Shown here: one piece after another, positions 57,681 through 64,000 of the stretch
How the letters are laid out: each line of letters begins with the position of its first letter
How positions within the stretch are numbered: position 1 is the stretch's first letter
Assembly: GCF_026013615.1 (NCBI RefSeq)
Contig: NZ_JAPDPI010000024.1
Location: 21,744 to 85,743 of the forward strand
Source: Plebeiibacterium marinum
GTDB taxonomy: Bacteria; Bacteroidota; Bacteroidia; Bacteroidales; Marinilabiliaceae
DNA length: 64,000 nucleotides
Direction: 5' to 3'
Program-made: the position numbers and the translations under genes
Notes under the pieces: generated by a model
The model's input: only the letters and a program-made list of their open reading frames with translations
The model's database searches: none
What the model was told of the DNA's origin: nothing

Positions 57681-58009
57681 TAACACAGGATTTACTATTA
57701 TAAAATAGTTTATTAATTCACATTCGTAAAAAATCAAATATTTTTGGTGTTTTATGAATGTTGGATTAGTATCTGAAAGTCTTTGACCTCACAACCTGGC
57801 TCCTGGCAGTCTTGTTATATCAGACTAAAAGTCTGAAACTATCTGCAATACTATTTTGATTATAGTCTTATCCAGGATTACGATGGATAATATGATCCTT
57901 TCATCCTTTTTCTTTTTACCAGGTATTGTTCTGTTTTTTCTGCTGCATTATTATTTTTGTTTGAAATTATAATATATAGTCTATTTTTGCACCTGGTTGA
58001 TATTAATAA
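57681..58009 (+). promoter_or_regulatory. Intergenic region with a strong promoter for the flippase-like gene
   Basis: This 329-base gap has no credible ORF. TTTG (57960-57963), an 18-base spacer and TATTTTTG (57982-57989) form the best Bacteroidota-type promoter in the window, about 20 bases before the TTG start at 58010. A short hairpin CAGACT-AAA-AGTCTG lies at 57821-57835. Confidence 0.6.
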
Positions 58010-58978
58010 TTGATAATCTTGAAGTTCATAAATAAATATTCCAAAGCACTTAAGCTCATTGCTAAGATAGTTTTATCTGCAGCTGCGCTGTATTACGTAT
58101 TTAAAAAGATTGATTACAGAGAAACCCTTGACGCGGTTATGGGTATTAAAGTCAGTTATCTGATACTCTCCATATTGCTGTACGCCCTGTCTCAGGTAAT
58201 CAGTTCATTCAGGCTTTATAATTTTTATAAGTATGTTCCTGTTCGTATTGGTTCTACCGCAAATTTAAAGCTATACTGGCTCGGAATGTTTTATAATATG
58301 TTTCTTCCCGGTGGAGTAGGTGGAGATGGATATAAGGTTTTCTTGCTTAATAAGTATAGAAATACTTCTGTTAAAAAACTGATAGGTACCGTTTTTGCCG
58401 ACAGGTTAAGTGGCTTGGCTGTTATTGTGGTTTATATTTGCGCACTGGTTTATTTTATTGATTATGATTTAGGAAAGGCTGATGTTCCTGAAGATGGTGT
58501 TAAAATAGTACATGATATCTTGTTGTGGATAAATCCTTTTTTAAAATATTTTGTGGTGTTTATCCCTGTTATCGCTGTTGGATATTATTGGTATCTCAAG
58601 GTTTTCAGTTCACACCTCGCGCCTTCTACCTGGAAAGTGTTTGGGTTGTCACTGGTTATTCAGGGACTACAAATGTTATCAGCTATCTTAATACTTAAAT
58701 CAATGGGAACCGAACTTGCAGGCAGGCAGGATGATTACCTGTTCCTGTTTTTTCTTTCCAGTATTATGTCTGCTATACCAATCTCCTTAGGAGGATTAGG
58801 TTTGCGTGAAATGACTTTTATGTATGGCTCTCAGTATCTGGGTCTGAATTTGGATCATGCAGTAGCCTTGAGTATTATTTTTTATCTGATCTCTCTGTTT
58901 ATCTCCTTGTTTGGTGGCTATTATGCCTATAAGCCGGCTGTTATTTTTGAAAAGGATAGTTTTGAAATGGAAGAATAA
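58010..58978 (+). CDS. Lysylphosphatidylglycerol synthetase/UPF0104-type membrane protein
   Basis: The 322-residue protein has about eight membrane helices and the LPG_synthase_TM (flippase-like) pattern: NKYSKALKLIAKIVLSAAALYYVFKKIDY at the start, FYNMFLPGGVGGDGYK and the ADRLSGLAVI segment, and PISLGGLGLREM near the end. Only the flippase-like half is present; there is no MprF catalytic domain. It may move lipids or glycolipids. The start is TTG, close to the promoter. priA follows. Confidence 0.85.
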   Translation: MIILKFINKYSKALKLIAKIVLSAAALYYVFKKIDYRETLDAVMGIKVSYLILSILLYALSQVISSFRLYNFYKYVPVRIGSTANLKLYWLGMFYNMFLPGGVGGDGYKVFLLNKYRNTSVKKLIGTVFADRLSGLAVIVVYICALVYFIDYDLGKADVPEDGVKIVHDILLWINPFLKYFVVFIPVIAVGYYWYLKVFSSHLAPSTWKVFGLSLVIQGLQMLSAILILKSMGTELAGRQDDYLFLFFLSSIMSAIPISLGGLGLREMTFMYGSQYLGLNLDHAVALSIIFYLISLFISLFGGYYAYKPAVIFEKDSFEMEE

Positions 58979-59005
58979 CAAAATTAGTGGTTATTTTTGT
59001 GGTAC

Positions 59006-61474
59006 ATGAAGACTACTTATTTTGCAGATATCATTCTTCCGGTTCCGCTTCCCAGGCTGTTTACTTACGAAATACCAGAAGAATATATAACCCATGTTGA
59101 GTTGGGTTCAAGGGTAATTGTTCCTTTCGGGAAGAAGAAAATCTATTCCGGGATCATCTATGCTCTTCATGATACAAAACCTGAGGATTACGAAACAAAG
59201 GAAATCCTCTCCGTTTTAGACGAACATCCTGCTGTTAATGAAATACAGCTGAATTTTTGGCATTGGATTGCCGATTATTATATGTGCACTTTGGGTGAGG
59301 TATATAAGGCAGCACTTCCTTCCGGATTAAAACTTGAGAGTGAAACAAAGGTGCATTATAACCAGGATTGGCTTCCTGATGGTACCTTAACTGCCAAAGA
59401 AAATATTGTTCTGGATTATCTGGCAGAAAAAAAAGTAGCTACCATTCAGGAATTAAATGGTATTACCGAGCTGAAAAACTCTCTTCCGGTAGTAAAATCT
59501 CTGCTCGAAAAGGAGGCTCTTTTTGTAAGCGAAAAGCTGAAAGAAGGTTATAAGCCCAAAACAAAAAAGATAATTCGGCTTTCAGAAGAATATCATAAGG
59601 AGCAAAAGATACAAAATGCGTTTACAGATTTGAGCAGAGCAAAAAAGCAGTTAGAGGTTCTGATGTCCTTTTTTACGCTGATTGGTGGGGCTCATCCTGA
59701 TAATTTTTCAAAAACAATTGATAAAAACGATCTGAAAGATCGTAGTGGTGCCTCTTCAGCGCTGATTAAGGAGCTGGTTAAAAAGGGCATCTTTGAGGAG
59801 TTTGATGAACAGGTGTCACGTTTGTCAAAGTCAAATGATACTTTACTGGGGGTGCATACTTTAAATCAGCCTCAGCAAGTAGCATATGATAGTATCAAAC
59901 AGCAGTTTGAGGATAAGAACGCAGTTTTACTCCATGGGGTGACATCCAGCGGGAAGACAGAAATATATATTCATCTGATTAAAGAACAGATTGAGCTGGG
60001 AAAAAAGGTACTTTATCTGCTTCCTGAAATTGCGTTAACAACTCAGATTACCTCCAGGTTAAAAAGGGTATTTGGTGATGAGCTGGGTATCTATCATTCA
60101 AAATATACTGATGCCGAGAGGGTTGAAGTATGGGATGATGTGTTGAATAATAAAAACTATAAGGTTATTATAGGGGTTCGTTCTTCGGTATTTTTGCCTT
60201 TTGAAAATCTGGGATTGATAATAATTGATGAGGAACATGAAAATACATATAAGCAGTTTGATCCTGCTCCCCGTTACCATGCTCGTGATGCTGCAATAGT
60301 GTTGGCTCATATGCACGGGGCTAAGGTTCTCCTGGGTACCGCTACGCCTTCGTTGGAAACCTACCAGAATGTTCAGCTTAAAAAATATGGCCTTGTGGAA
60401 CTGTTTGAACGTTATGAAGGGATAAAAATGCCGGAAATTGTTACGGTGAATGTTCGTGATGAGGTACGTAAGAAAAAGATGAGCTCACATTTTTCTTCGG
60501 TTCTGATTCAGCAGATGAATGATGCCCTGGAAAAGGGCGAAAAGGTAATCCTTTTTCAGAACAGGCGTGGTTTTTCACCATATCTGGAGTGCAACCAGTG
60601 CAGCTGGGTACCCAAATGCGATTATTGCGATGTGAGCATGACCTACCATAAACAGATTAACCAGCTTACATGCCACTATTGTGGAAATTCATATGCCCTA
60701 CCCAGGGTTTGCAAGGCTTGCGGTTCTCCTTCGTTACAAACAAAAGGTTTTGGTACCGAAAAAATTGAGGAGGATATTAAAATTATATTCCCCGATGCCA
60801 AAGTGGCCAGGATGGATTTGGATACAGCCCGAACACGAAAGTCGCATGAAACCCTGATCGGTAATTTTGAAAGGGGTGAGGTTGATATTTTAATAGGAAC
60901 CCAGATGATATCAAAAGGGCTCGACTTTGACCATGTAAGTACGGTTGGTATCCTTAATGCCGATAGCATGTTGAATTATCCAGATTTCAGGGCCTTTGAG
61001 CGGAGTTTCCAGTTGATGGCACAGGTCAGTGGCCGTGCGGGAAGAAAGAACAAACAAGGTAAGGTGATTATTCAAACATCGAACCCGGACAATCCCGTTG
61101 TGGTTGATGTGATCAACAATAACTTTTTAAACCATTTCAACAGCCAGATGGAGGAGCGTCAGGCATTTAAATATCCGCCTTATTACCGCTTGATCCATCT
61201 TACGGTTAAACATCGAAATGCCAATACTGCCAATCAGGCATCTGATTATCTGGGTGAGTACCTGAGAAGTATATTTAGCCATAGGGTAGTTGGGCCACAG
61301 GCACCAACCATTAGTAAAATACAAAACTGGCATTTGAGAAAAATTATGCTCAAGATAGAACCCGGTGTTTCATTGAATAAAATAAAAGGGTTGCTTAGGG
61401 ATGCCATCACCACCCTGGTTACCCACCCTGGATTTAAGGCTACAGTTGTTCAGGCCGATGTGGATCCGATGTAA
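59006..61474 (+). CDS. priA: Primosomal protein N' (replication restart helicase PriA)
   Basis: PriA reloads the replisome at stalled forks. The start at ATG 59006 (MKTTYFADIILPVPLPRLFTYEIP) is preferred over a TTG three codons upstream. The 822-residue protein has the DNA-binding N-terminal domain, Walker A HGVTSSGKTEIY, the DEEH box IIDEEHENTYKQ, and eight zinc-binding Cys in four CxxC pairs (from ECNQCSWVPKCDYC to VCKACG), followed by the helicase C-terminal RMDLDT and QMISKGLDF. Confidence 0.96.
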   Translation: MKTTYFADIILPVPLPRLFTYEIPEEYITHVELGSRVIVPFGKKKIYSGIIYALHDTKPEDYETKEILSVLDEHPAVNEIQLNFWHWIADYYMCTLGEVYKAALPSGLKLESETKVHYNQDWLPDGTLTAKENIVLDYLAEKKVATIQELNGITELKNSLPVVKSLLEKEALFVSEKLKEGYKPKTKKIIRLSEEYHKEQKIQNAFTDLSRAKKQLEVLMSFFTLIGGAHPDNFSKTIDKNDLKDRSGASSALIKELVKKGIFEEFDEQVSRLSKSNDTLLGVHTLNQPQQVAYDSIKQQFEDKNAVLLHGVTSSGKTEIYIHLIKEQIELGKKVLYLLPEIALTTQITSRLKRVFGDELGIYHSKYTDAERVEVWDDVLNNKNYKVIIGVRSSVFLPFENLGLIIIDEEHENTYKQFDPAPRYHARDAAIVLAHMHGAKVLLGTATPSLETYQNVQLKKYGLVELFERYEGIKMPEIVTVNVRDEVRKKKMSSHFSSVLIQQMNDALEKGEKVILFQNRRGFSPYLECNQCSWVPKCDYCDVSMTYHKQINQLTCHYCGNSYALPRVCKACGSPSLQTKGFGTEKIEEDIKIIFPDAKVARMDLDTARTRKSHETLIGNFERGEVDILIGTQMISKGLDFDHVSTVGILNADSMLNYPDFRAFERSFQLMAQVSGRAGRKNKQGKVIIQTSNPDNPVVVDVINNNFLNHFNSQMEERQAFKYPPYYRLIHLTVKHRNANTANQASDYLGEYLRSIFSHRVVGPQAPTISKIQNWHLRKIMLKIEPGVSLNKIKGLLRDAITTLVTHPGFKATVVQADVDPM

Positions 61475-61482
61475 AAGAAGAT

Positions 61483-61795
61483 CTAAATATCTTTTTTTTT
61501 CAGGATGTTGGCTGGTATGGATGATATTTAAAACCCTTACCGTATCACCTTTGACTGTATAAATAATATTGTAATTCCACTTTGTAACAGACCTGTATTT
61601 CTTATCTTCCGTTTCCAAGTATTGTTCAACAGAGAAGCCAGAAAAAACAGTCAGTTGTTTACATGCTGATATAATCCCACCTCTGACGTATTCGGCTGTT
61701 TCTTACGATGCTTCTTCTTTTAAATATTCGATATAGTTACGGAGCGAAGTTCTGGCTTTGTTGGAGATAACTACTTTGTATTTTTTGATTACCAT
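61483..61795 (-). pseudogene. Broken ParE/RelE-family toxin gene
   Basis: From ATG at 61795 the minus strand reads MVIKKYKVVISNKARTSLRN and continues as a ParE-like toxin, but codon 31 is TAA (61705-61703). Past the stop the same frame goes on with ETAEYVRGGIISACKQLTVF and KKYRSVTKWNYNIIYTVKG, DTVRVLNIIHTSQHPEKK, the typical ParE core. Near the end a run of nine A (61492-61500) shifts the frame into antisense priA; with eight A the gene would stop at TAG (61485-61483) right after the normal ParE C-terminus. Two lesions thus seem to inactivate the toxin. Its ATG overlaps the antitoxin stop by 7 bases. Confidence 0.8.
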
Positions 61796-62049
61796 GTTTT
61801 AGACTCTTCATCCAGTTCATCCAGTGTTATATACTCTCCTCTTTCAATCTGCCTTTCTGCTTCTTCCAGCTCTGCTAGCAATTGTTGTTTCTTTATTGGT
61901 TTTCCAACCGGACCATATCCAACAATTGGGTTGTTATCTTCCAGGGCAGAATACATTTTCTGGTACATTTCATTGATAAAGTTTTCATCAATCAAATGCA
62001 ACCGACTGTGTATAAAATCTCTTTTCTCAACTACATTCATAACTTCCAT
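61789..62049 (-). CDS. Antitoxin of the broken ParE toxin
   Basis: The 86-residue acidic protein has a helical N-terminal part (VVEKRDFIHSRLHLIDENFINEMYQKMYSA) and a C-terminal stretch AELEEAERQIERGEYITLDELDEESKTW like the toxin-wrapping tail of many ParD/PHD-type antitoxins. The frame is intact. It overlaps the toxin start by 7 bases and so fits a translationally coupled pair. The start may be 62049 or the Met at 62040. Confidence 0.7.
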   Translation of the reverse strand: MEVMNVVEKRDFIHSRLHLIDENFINEMYQKMYSALEDNNPIVGYGPVGKPIKKQQLLAELEEAERQIERGEYITLDELDEESKTW

Positions 62050-62215
62050 TGTTTTTATCCTTTACAAAGTTAACGATTAATTTCAGTTTTGGTTTCCGAC
62101 TTTCTTTAATTAACTTTTGCAGTCTTTTGATTTGCATTGCCCTTTCTTTGCTAATCATTATTTCATGGGTTTTGCCATCAAGTGTTATCGTGGCTTTTTC
62201 TTCTTCCTTTTCCAT
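62027..62215 (-). CDS. Possible small protein upstream of the antitoxin
   Basis: The 62-residue frame MEKEEEKATITLDGKTHEIM... is rich in Lys and Glu and overlaps the antitoxin gene start by 23 bases (14 if the antitoxin begins at 62040). No family was recognised. It may be a third gene of the module, perhaps DNA-binding, or a leader. The overlapping layout favours a real gene, but weakly. Confidence 0.45.
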   Translation of the reverse strand: MEKEEEKATITLDGKTHEIMISKERAMQIKRLQKLIKESRKPKLKLIVNFVKDKNNGSYECS

Positions 62216-62368
62216 ATTGATTTAGTTTAAAGGATGATATTTATTTACTTCTCCCTGCACTTAAAAATATTGTTCATCTGATATCTTTCTGTCTGCTCAC
62301 ATACTTATGACCTGTAAAGTATTGTGCTTGCCTTAAGTTGTAATTCTTTAACCAGTAAACAATCACAC

Positions 62369-62708
62369 CCGCTAGTGCGCGATTGTATCGCTTTCTAAAG
62401 CAACGCAAATAAAAATATATAATAGATTAAAGCCTTGTAGTATGATAAATATTTCGATGCTCTATTTATGTAAGTAAAGTTTTTATAAATGAGCTACGCC
62501 ACACGATGCAATCGTGCGGCAGCTGGGGGTTTTATATATCCGAGCGAGTGGGAGTTAAAAACAAATATTGATTATAAAAACAAAAGCCGCACTCTAAAAT
62601 GCGGCTTTGTTATTTTATATACAGGCCAGAGGCCTTATGTACAGCGACGTAGCCAGAGGCATACGCCGAACGATTTACATTATTTAGTTGCTACGCTGAG
62701 CGTGGGGG
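62369..62708. repeat. Palindrome-rich dispersed repeat, copy A
   Basis: The 340-base segment matches 63570-63834 nearly base for base over most of its length. Shared parts include CGCGATTGTATCGC, an AT-rich block with GATTAAAGCCTTGTAG, the hairpin GCC-A-CACGAT-GCA-ATCGTG-C-GGC (62498-62520), AGGCCAGAGGCCT and ACGCT-G-AGCGT. Copy A has about 75 extra bases (roughly 62534-62608) with a hairpin. It does not look like coding sequence. Either a REP/MITE-like family or a structured RNA is possible. Confidence 0.8.
62583..62608. terminator. Hairpin terminator inside repeat copy A
   Basis: A perfect 9-base stem AAAGCCGCA/TGCGGCTTT with an 8-base loop has T-rich flanks on both strands. On the minus strand it could end the transcript of the DUF922 gene. 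It lies in the segment missing from copy B. Confidence 0.75.
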
Positions 62709-62729
62709 ACTTGCCAAGCTTTTATCTTA

Positions 62730-63293
62730 TTATTTATAGCTGACTTTAACATAATTAGAACAAACTAAAGTATCTGCATAAGTATTCAAGGACATTAATT
62801 CCTCTTCAATATATGTCTCCCACATCTTTTGTTCTGATTTATCTGCGCCATGGTTAGTCTCAACATCATACCTACTTTGTTCCAAGAAATGCTCTTCATC
62901 TAATCTCTCAAACACCTCTGTATATTTGAGTATATTTGTATTGTTTGTTTTTAGCAAGCTGTCGTAGGTCTCCCTTATCTTTCTAGCATACAATTCACAC
63001 AAATCGAAATGATACTGCTCATGCTCCAAAAGATCTTTAGAAATAGTATCTATTGTCCATGAGGTCTTCTTGTCAATTACTGCAACAACTGAAAAGCCAA
63101 GTTTTGGATTGTAGAAAGATTTATACTTTATCAATACTGATATTAAAGCATCCTTTGCAAATGAACACGTATCCTTACTTGCAAATGTAAAATCATTCCA
63201 TGTTAACTTTTCTTCTTCATTCCAACTCTTATACCTATTCTCCTTTGGCAGGTATAAACCTATAAGAACAAGACCAATAAAAACATACTTCAT
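62730..63293 (-). CDS. DUF922-type secreted putative metalloprotease
   Basis: The 187-residue protein has a short N-terminal hydrophobic segment (about 1-14). The family marks are KLTWNDF near the start, the zinc-like motif HEQYH (HExxH) in LLEHEQYHFDLCELYARKI, and YDVETNHGADKSEQKMWE near the end. Length is normal for DUF922. A peptidase role is inferred from the HExxH and is not proven. It lies between the two copies of a repeat, on the minus strand. Confidence 0.78.
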   Translation of the reverse strand: MKYVFIGLVLIGLYLPKENRYKSWNEEEKLTWNDFTFASKDTCSFAKDALISVLIKYKSFYNPKLGFSVVAVIDKKTSWTIDTISKDLLEHEQYHFDLCELYARKIRETYDSLLKTNNTNILKYTEVFERLDEEHFLEQSRYDVETNHGADKSEQKMWETYIEEELMSLNTYADTLVCSNYVKVSYK

Positions 63294-63451
63294 AACTTAT
63301 TCAATTAAAGATATACTTACTCCAGGAGCTTCACTCTTCATTTTTGGATCTGTTATCACTTGATTAAAATCTACCTTCTTACCATTTATTGCTTCATTTA
63401 ATAATAATTATGCAACTACTATCCCTTGATCTCTAGATACCCTCGCTGTCG

Positions 63452-63466
63452 CACGATTGTATCGTG
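63452..63466. repeat. Isolated CACGAT/ATCGTG palindrome
   Basis: CACGAT-TGT-ATCGTG is the same hairpin unit as in repeat copies A and B, here alone in the 706-base gap after the DUF922 gene. A related GCATTGCATCGAG follows about 35 bases on. This suggests a decayed third copy. Confidence 0.6.
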
Positions 63467-63569
63467 TGACTAAAGTAATAAATATTACTAGCAGCATTGC
63501 ATCGAGTGGTTCACTATTTTACAATCACAACGCCTTCTAATATTCCAATATCACCGCTATAATCCTTCC

Positions 63570-63834
63570 CCGCTAGTGCGCGATTGTATCGCTTTCTCAA
63601 ACAATGCAAATAAAAATATATAATAGATTAAAGCCTTGTAGTATGATAAATATTTCAATGCTAGATTTATGTAAGTAAAGGTTTTATAAATGAGCTACGC
63701 CACACGATGCAATCGTGCAGCAGATGGGGGTTTTGTTGTTTTATTTACAGGCCAGAGGCCTTATGTGTAGCGACGTAGCCAGAGGCATACGCCGAACGTT
63801 TTACATTATTTAGTTGCTACGCTGAGCGTGGGGG
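63570..63834. repeat. Palindrome-rich dispersed repeat, copy B
   Basis: The 265-base direct repeat of 62369-62708 lacks about 75 bases found in copy A. It keeps the CGATTGTATCG, CACGAT-GCA-ATCGTG (63703-63717), AGGCCAGAGGCCT and ACGCTGAGCGT palindromes. Differences between copies are scattered, and some fall in loops. After it, TACGCCGAGC and CGCTACGCTCAGC continue as partial echoes up to about 63875. Confidence 0.8.
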
Positions 63835-63880
63835 CGTACGCCGAGCTTTATATTATTTACTCGCTACGCTCAGCTAGGCC

Positions 63881-63991
63881 AGAGCAAGAGTCCGGGCCGG
63901 GGATGGCGAGAGGTCTTCAAAGGGGCACTTGAGGCGGTTGTGAGTCGGCCGGAATTGAAGGCCGGTGTGGGATGAAGGAATCTCTTGCTCT
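63881..63991. other. GC-rich element bounded by a perfect 10-base inverted repeat
   Basis: AGAGCAAGAG (63881-63890) and CTCTTGCTCT (63982-63991) are exact inverted repeats; TCC/GGA inside extends the stem to 13 pairs with a 2-base bulge. The 89-base interior (63891-63979) is about 62% G+C in otherwise AT-rich DNA and holds a further hairpin, CGGCC/GGCCG (63946-63950, 63960-63964). It could be a structured RNA, a MITE, or the end of an element that continues past the window. One frame reads REVFKGALEAVVSRPELKAG, so a foreign coding scrap is also possible. Confidence 0.55.
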
Positions 63992-64000
63992 AGAGCTTTT

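Noticed and set aside
57681..58009. tRNA or other known RNA gene in the gap after the KamA-like gene
   Set aside because: No cloverleaf or T-loop sequence was found; only a short CAGACT hairpin and a promoter.
61370..61618. 82-residue minus-strand ORF overlapping the end of priA
   Set aside because: Its first half is the tail of the broken ParE toxin, and the rest is antisense of priA reached through the A9 run; it is part of the pseudogene.
62489..62743. 84-residue plus-strand ORF inside repeat copy A
   Set aside because: It consists of translated palindromic repeats, and copy B does not keep the frame because of the 75-base difference.
62369..63834. Integron attC sites
   Set aside because: The repeats are longer and lack clear RYYYAAC/GTTRRRY core pairs, and no integron integrase is visible in the window.
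63881..63991. Retron msr-msd RNA
   Set aside because: The outer inverted repeat fits the idea, but the interior is short, and no reverse transcriptase is visible before the window ends.

Overview
The window is AT-rich, densely coded and clearly from a member of the Bacteroidota. The signs are PorZ with a type IX secretion C-terminal domain, DUF5723 and DUF922 proteins, SiaB/SiaC family proteins, TAnnTTTG-type promoter elements, and an ATP synthase operon without the beta and epsilon genes. The gene set suggests a free-living Bacteroidales/Marinilabiliales-like lineage, but the rank below phylum is inference. I saw no rRNA, tRNA, CRISPR array or prophage.

Region 1 (1-14.3 kb, + strand) is the most distinctive part. 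It is a signalling cluster: cheD (cut by the window edge), full cheB, a membrane GAF/PAS protein, cheR, a cheR paralogue that has lost its SAM-binding loop, a stand-alone CheB methylesterase, a short membrane GAF protein, a membrane GAF-PAS-PAS-PP2C phosphatase, a SiaB-type kinase, a SiaC-type phosphoprotein with a threonine at position 68, and a large ABCG-like ATPase/permease. Chemotaxis-type methylation enzymes are thus directly joined to a SiaA/B/C-like partner switch and a membrane ABC protein. A lipoprotein and a small secreted protein follow, and a strong terminator ends the region.

Region 2 (14.8-22.6 kb, - strand) reads rdgB, porZ, a 909-residue membrane-anchored protein and a Gfo/Idh oxidoreductase, with a tandem universal stress protein further upstream. 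Region 3 (22.7-30.4 kb, + strand) has an adenylate cyclase-HD fusion, a bactofilin, a small AtpI-like membrane protein and atpBEFHAG. Region 4 (30.4-45 kb, mostly - strand) has DUF5723/lipoprotein/gmhA, a K+ channel, folA-thyA, mutL-rhomboid-rhomboid-EEP, and metY-hom with unusual inverted repeats both upstream of metY and between the two genes.

Region 5 (45-61.5 kb, + strand) has a TolC/MFP/RND efflux operon, mreC-mreD-mrdA-rodA without mreB, a KamA-like radical SAM gene behind a 250-base leader rich in hairpins, a flippase-like membrane protein and priA. Region 6 (61.5-64 kb) is an accessory region. It holds a ParE toxin gene broken by a stop codon and probably a homopolymer slip but with an intact antitoxin, two copies of a palindrome-rich repeat flanking a DUF922 protease-like gene, and a GC-rich element bounded by a perfect 10-base inverted repeat at the right edge.

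All functional calls come from motifs and recognised family resemblance read by eye. No database search or folding program was run.
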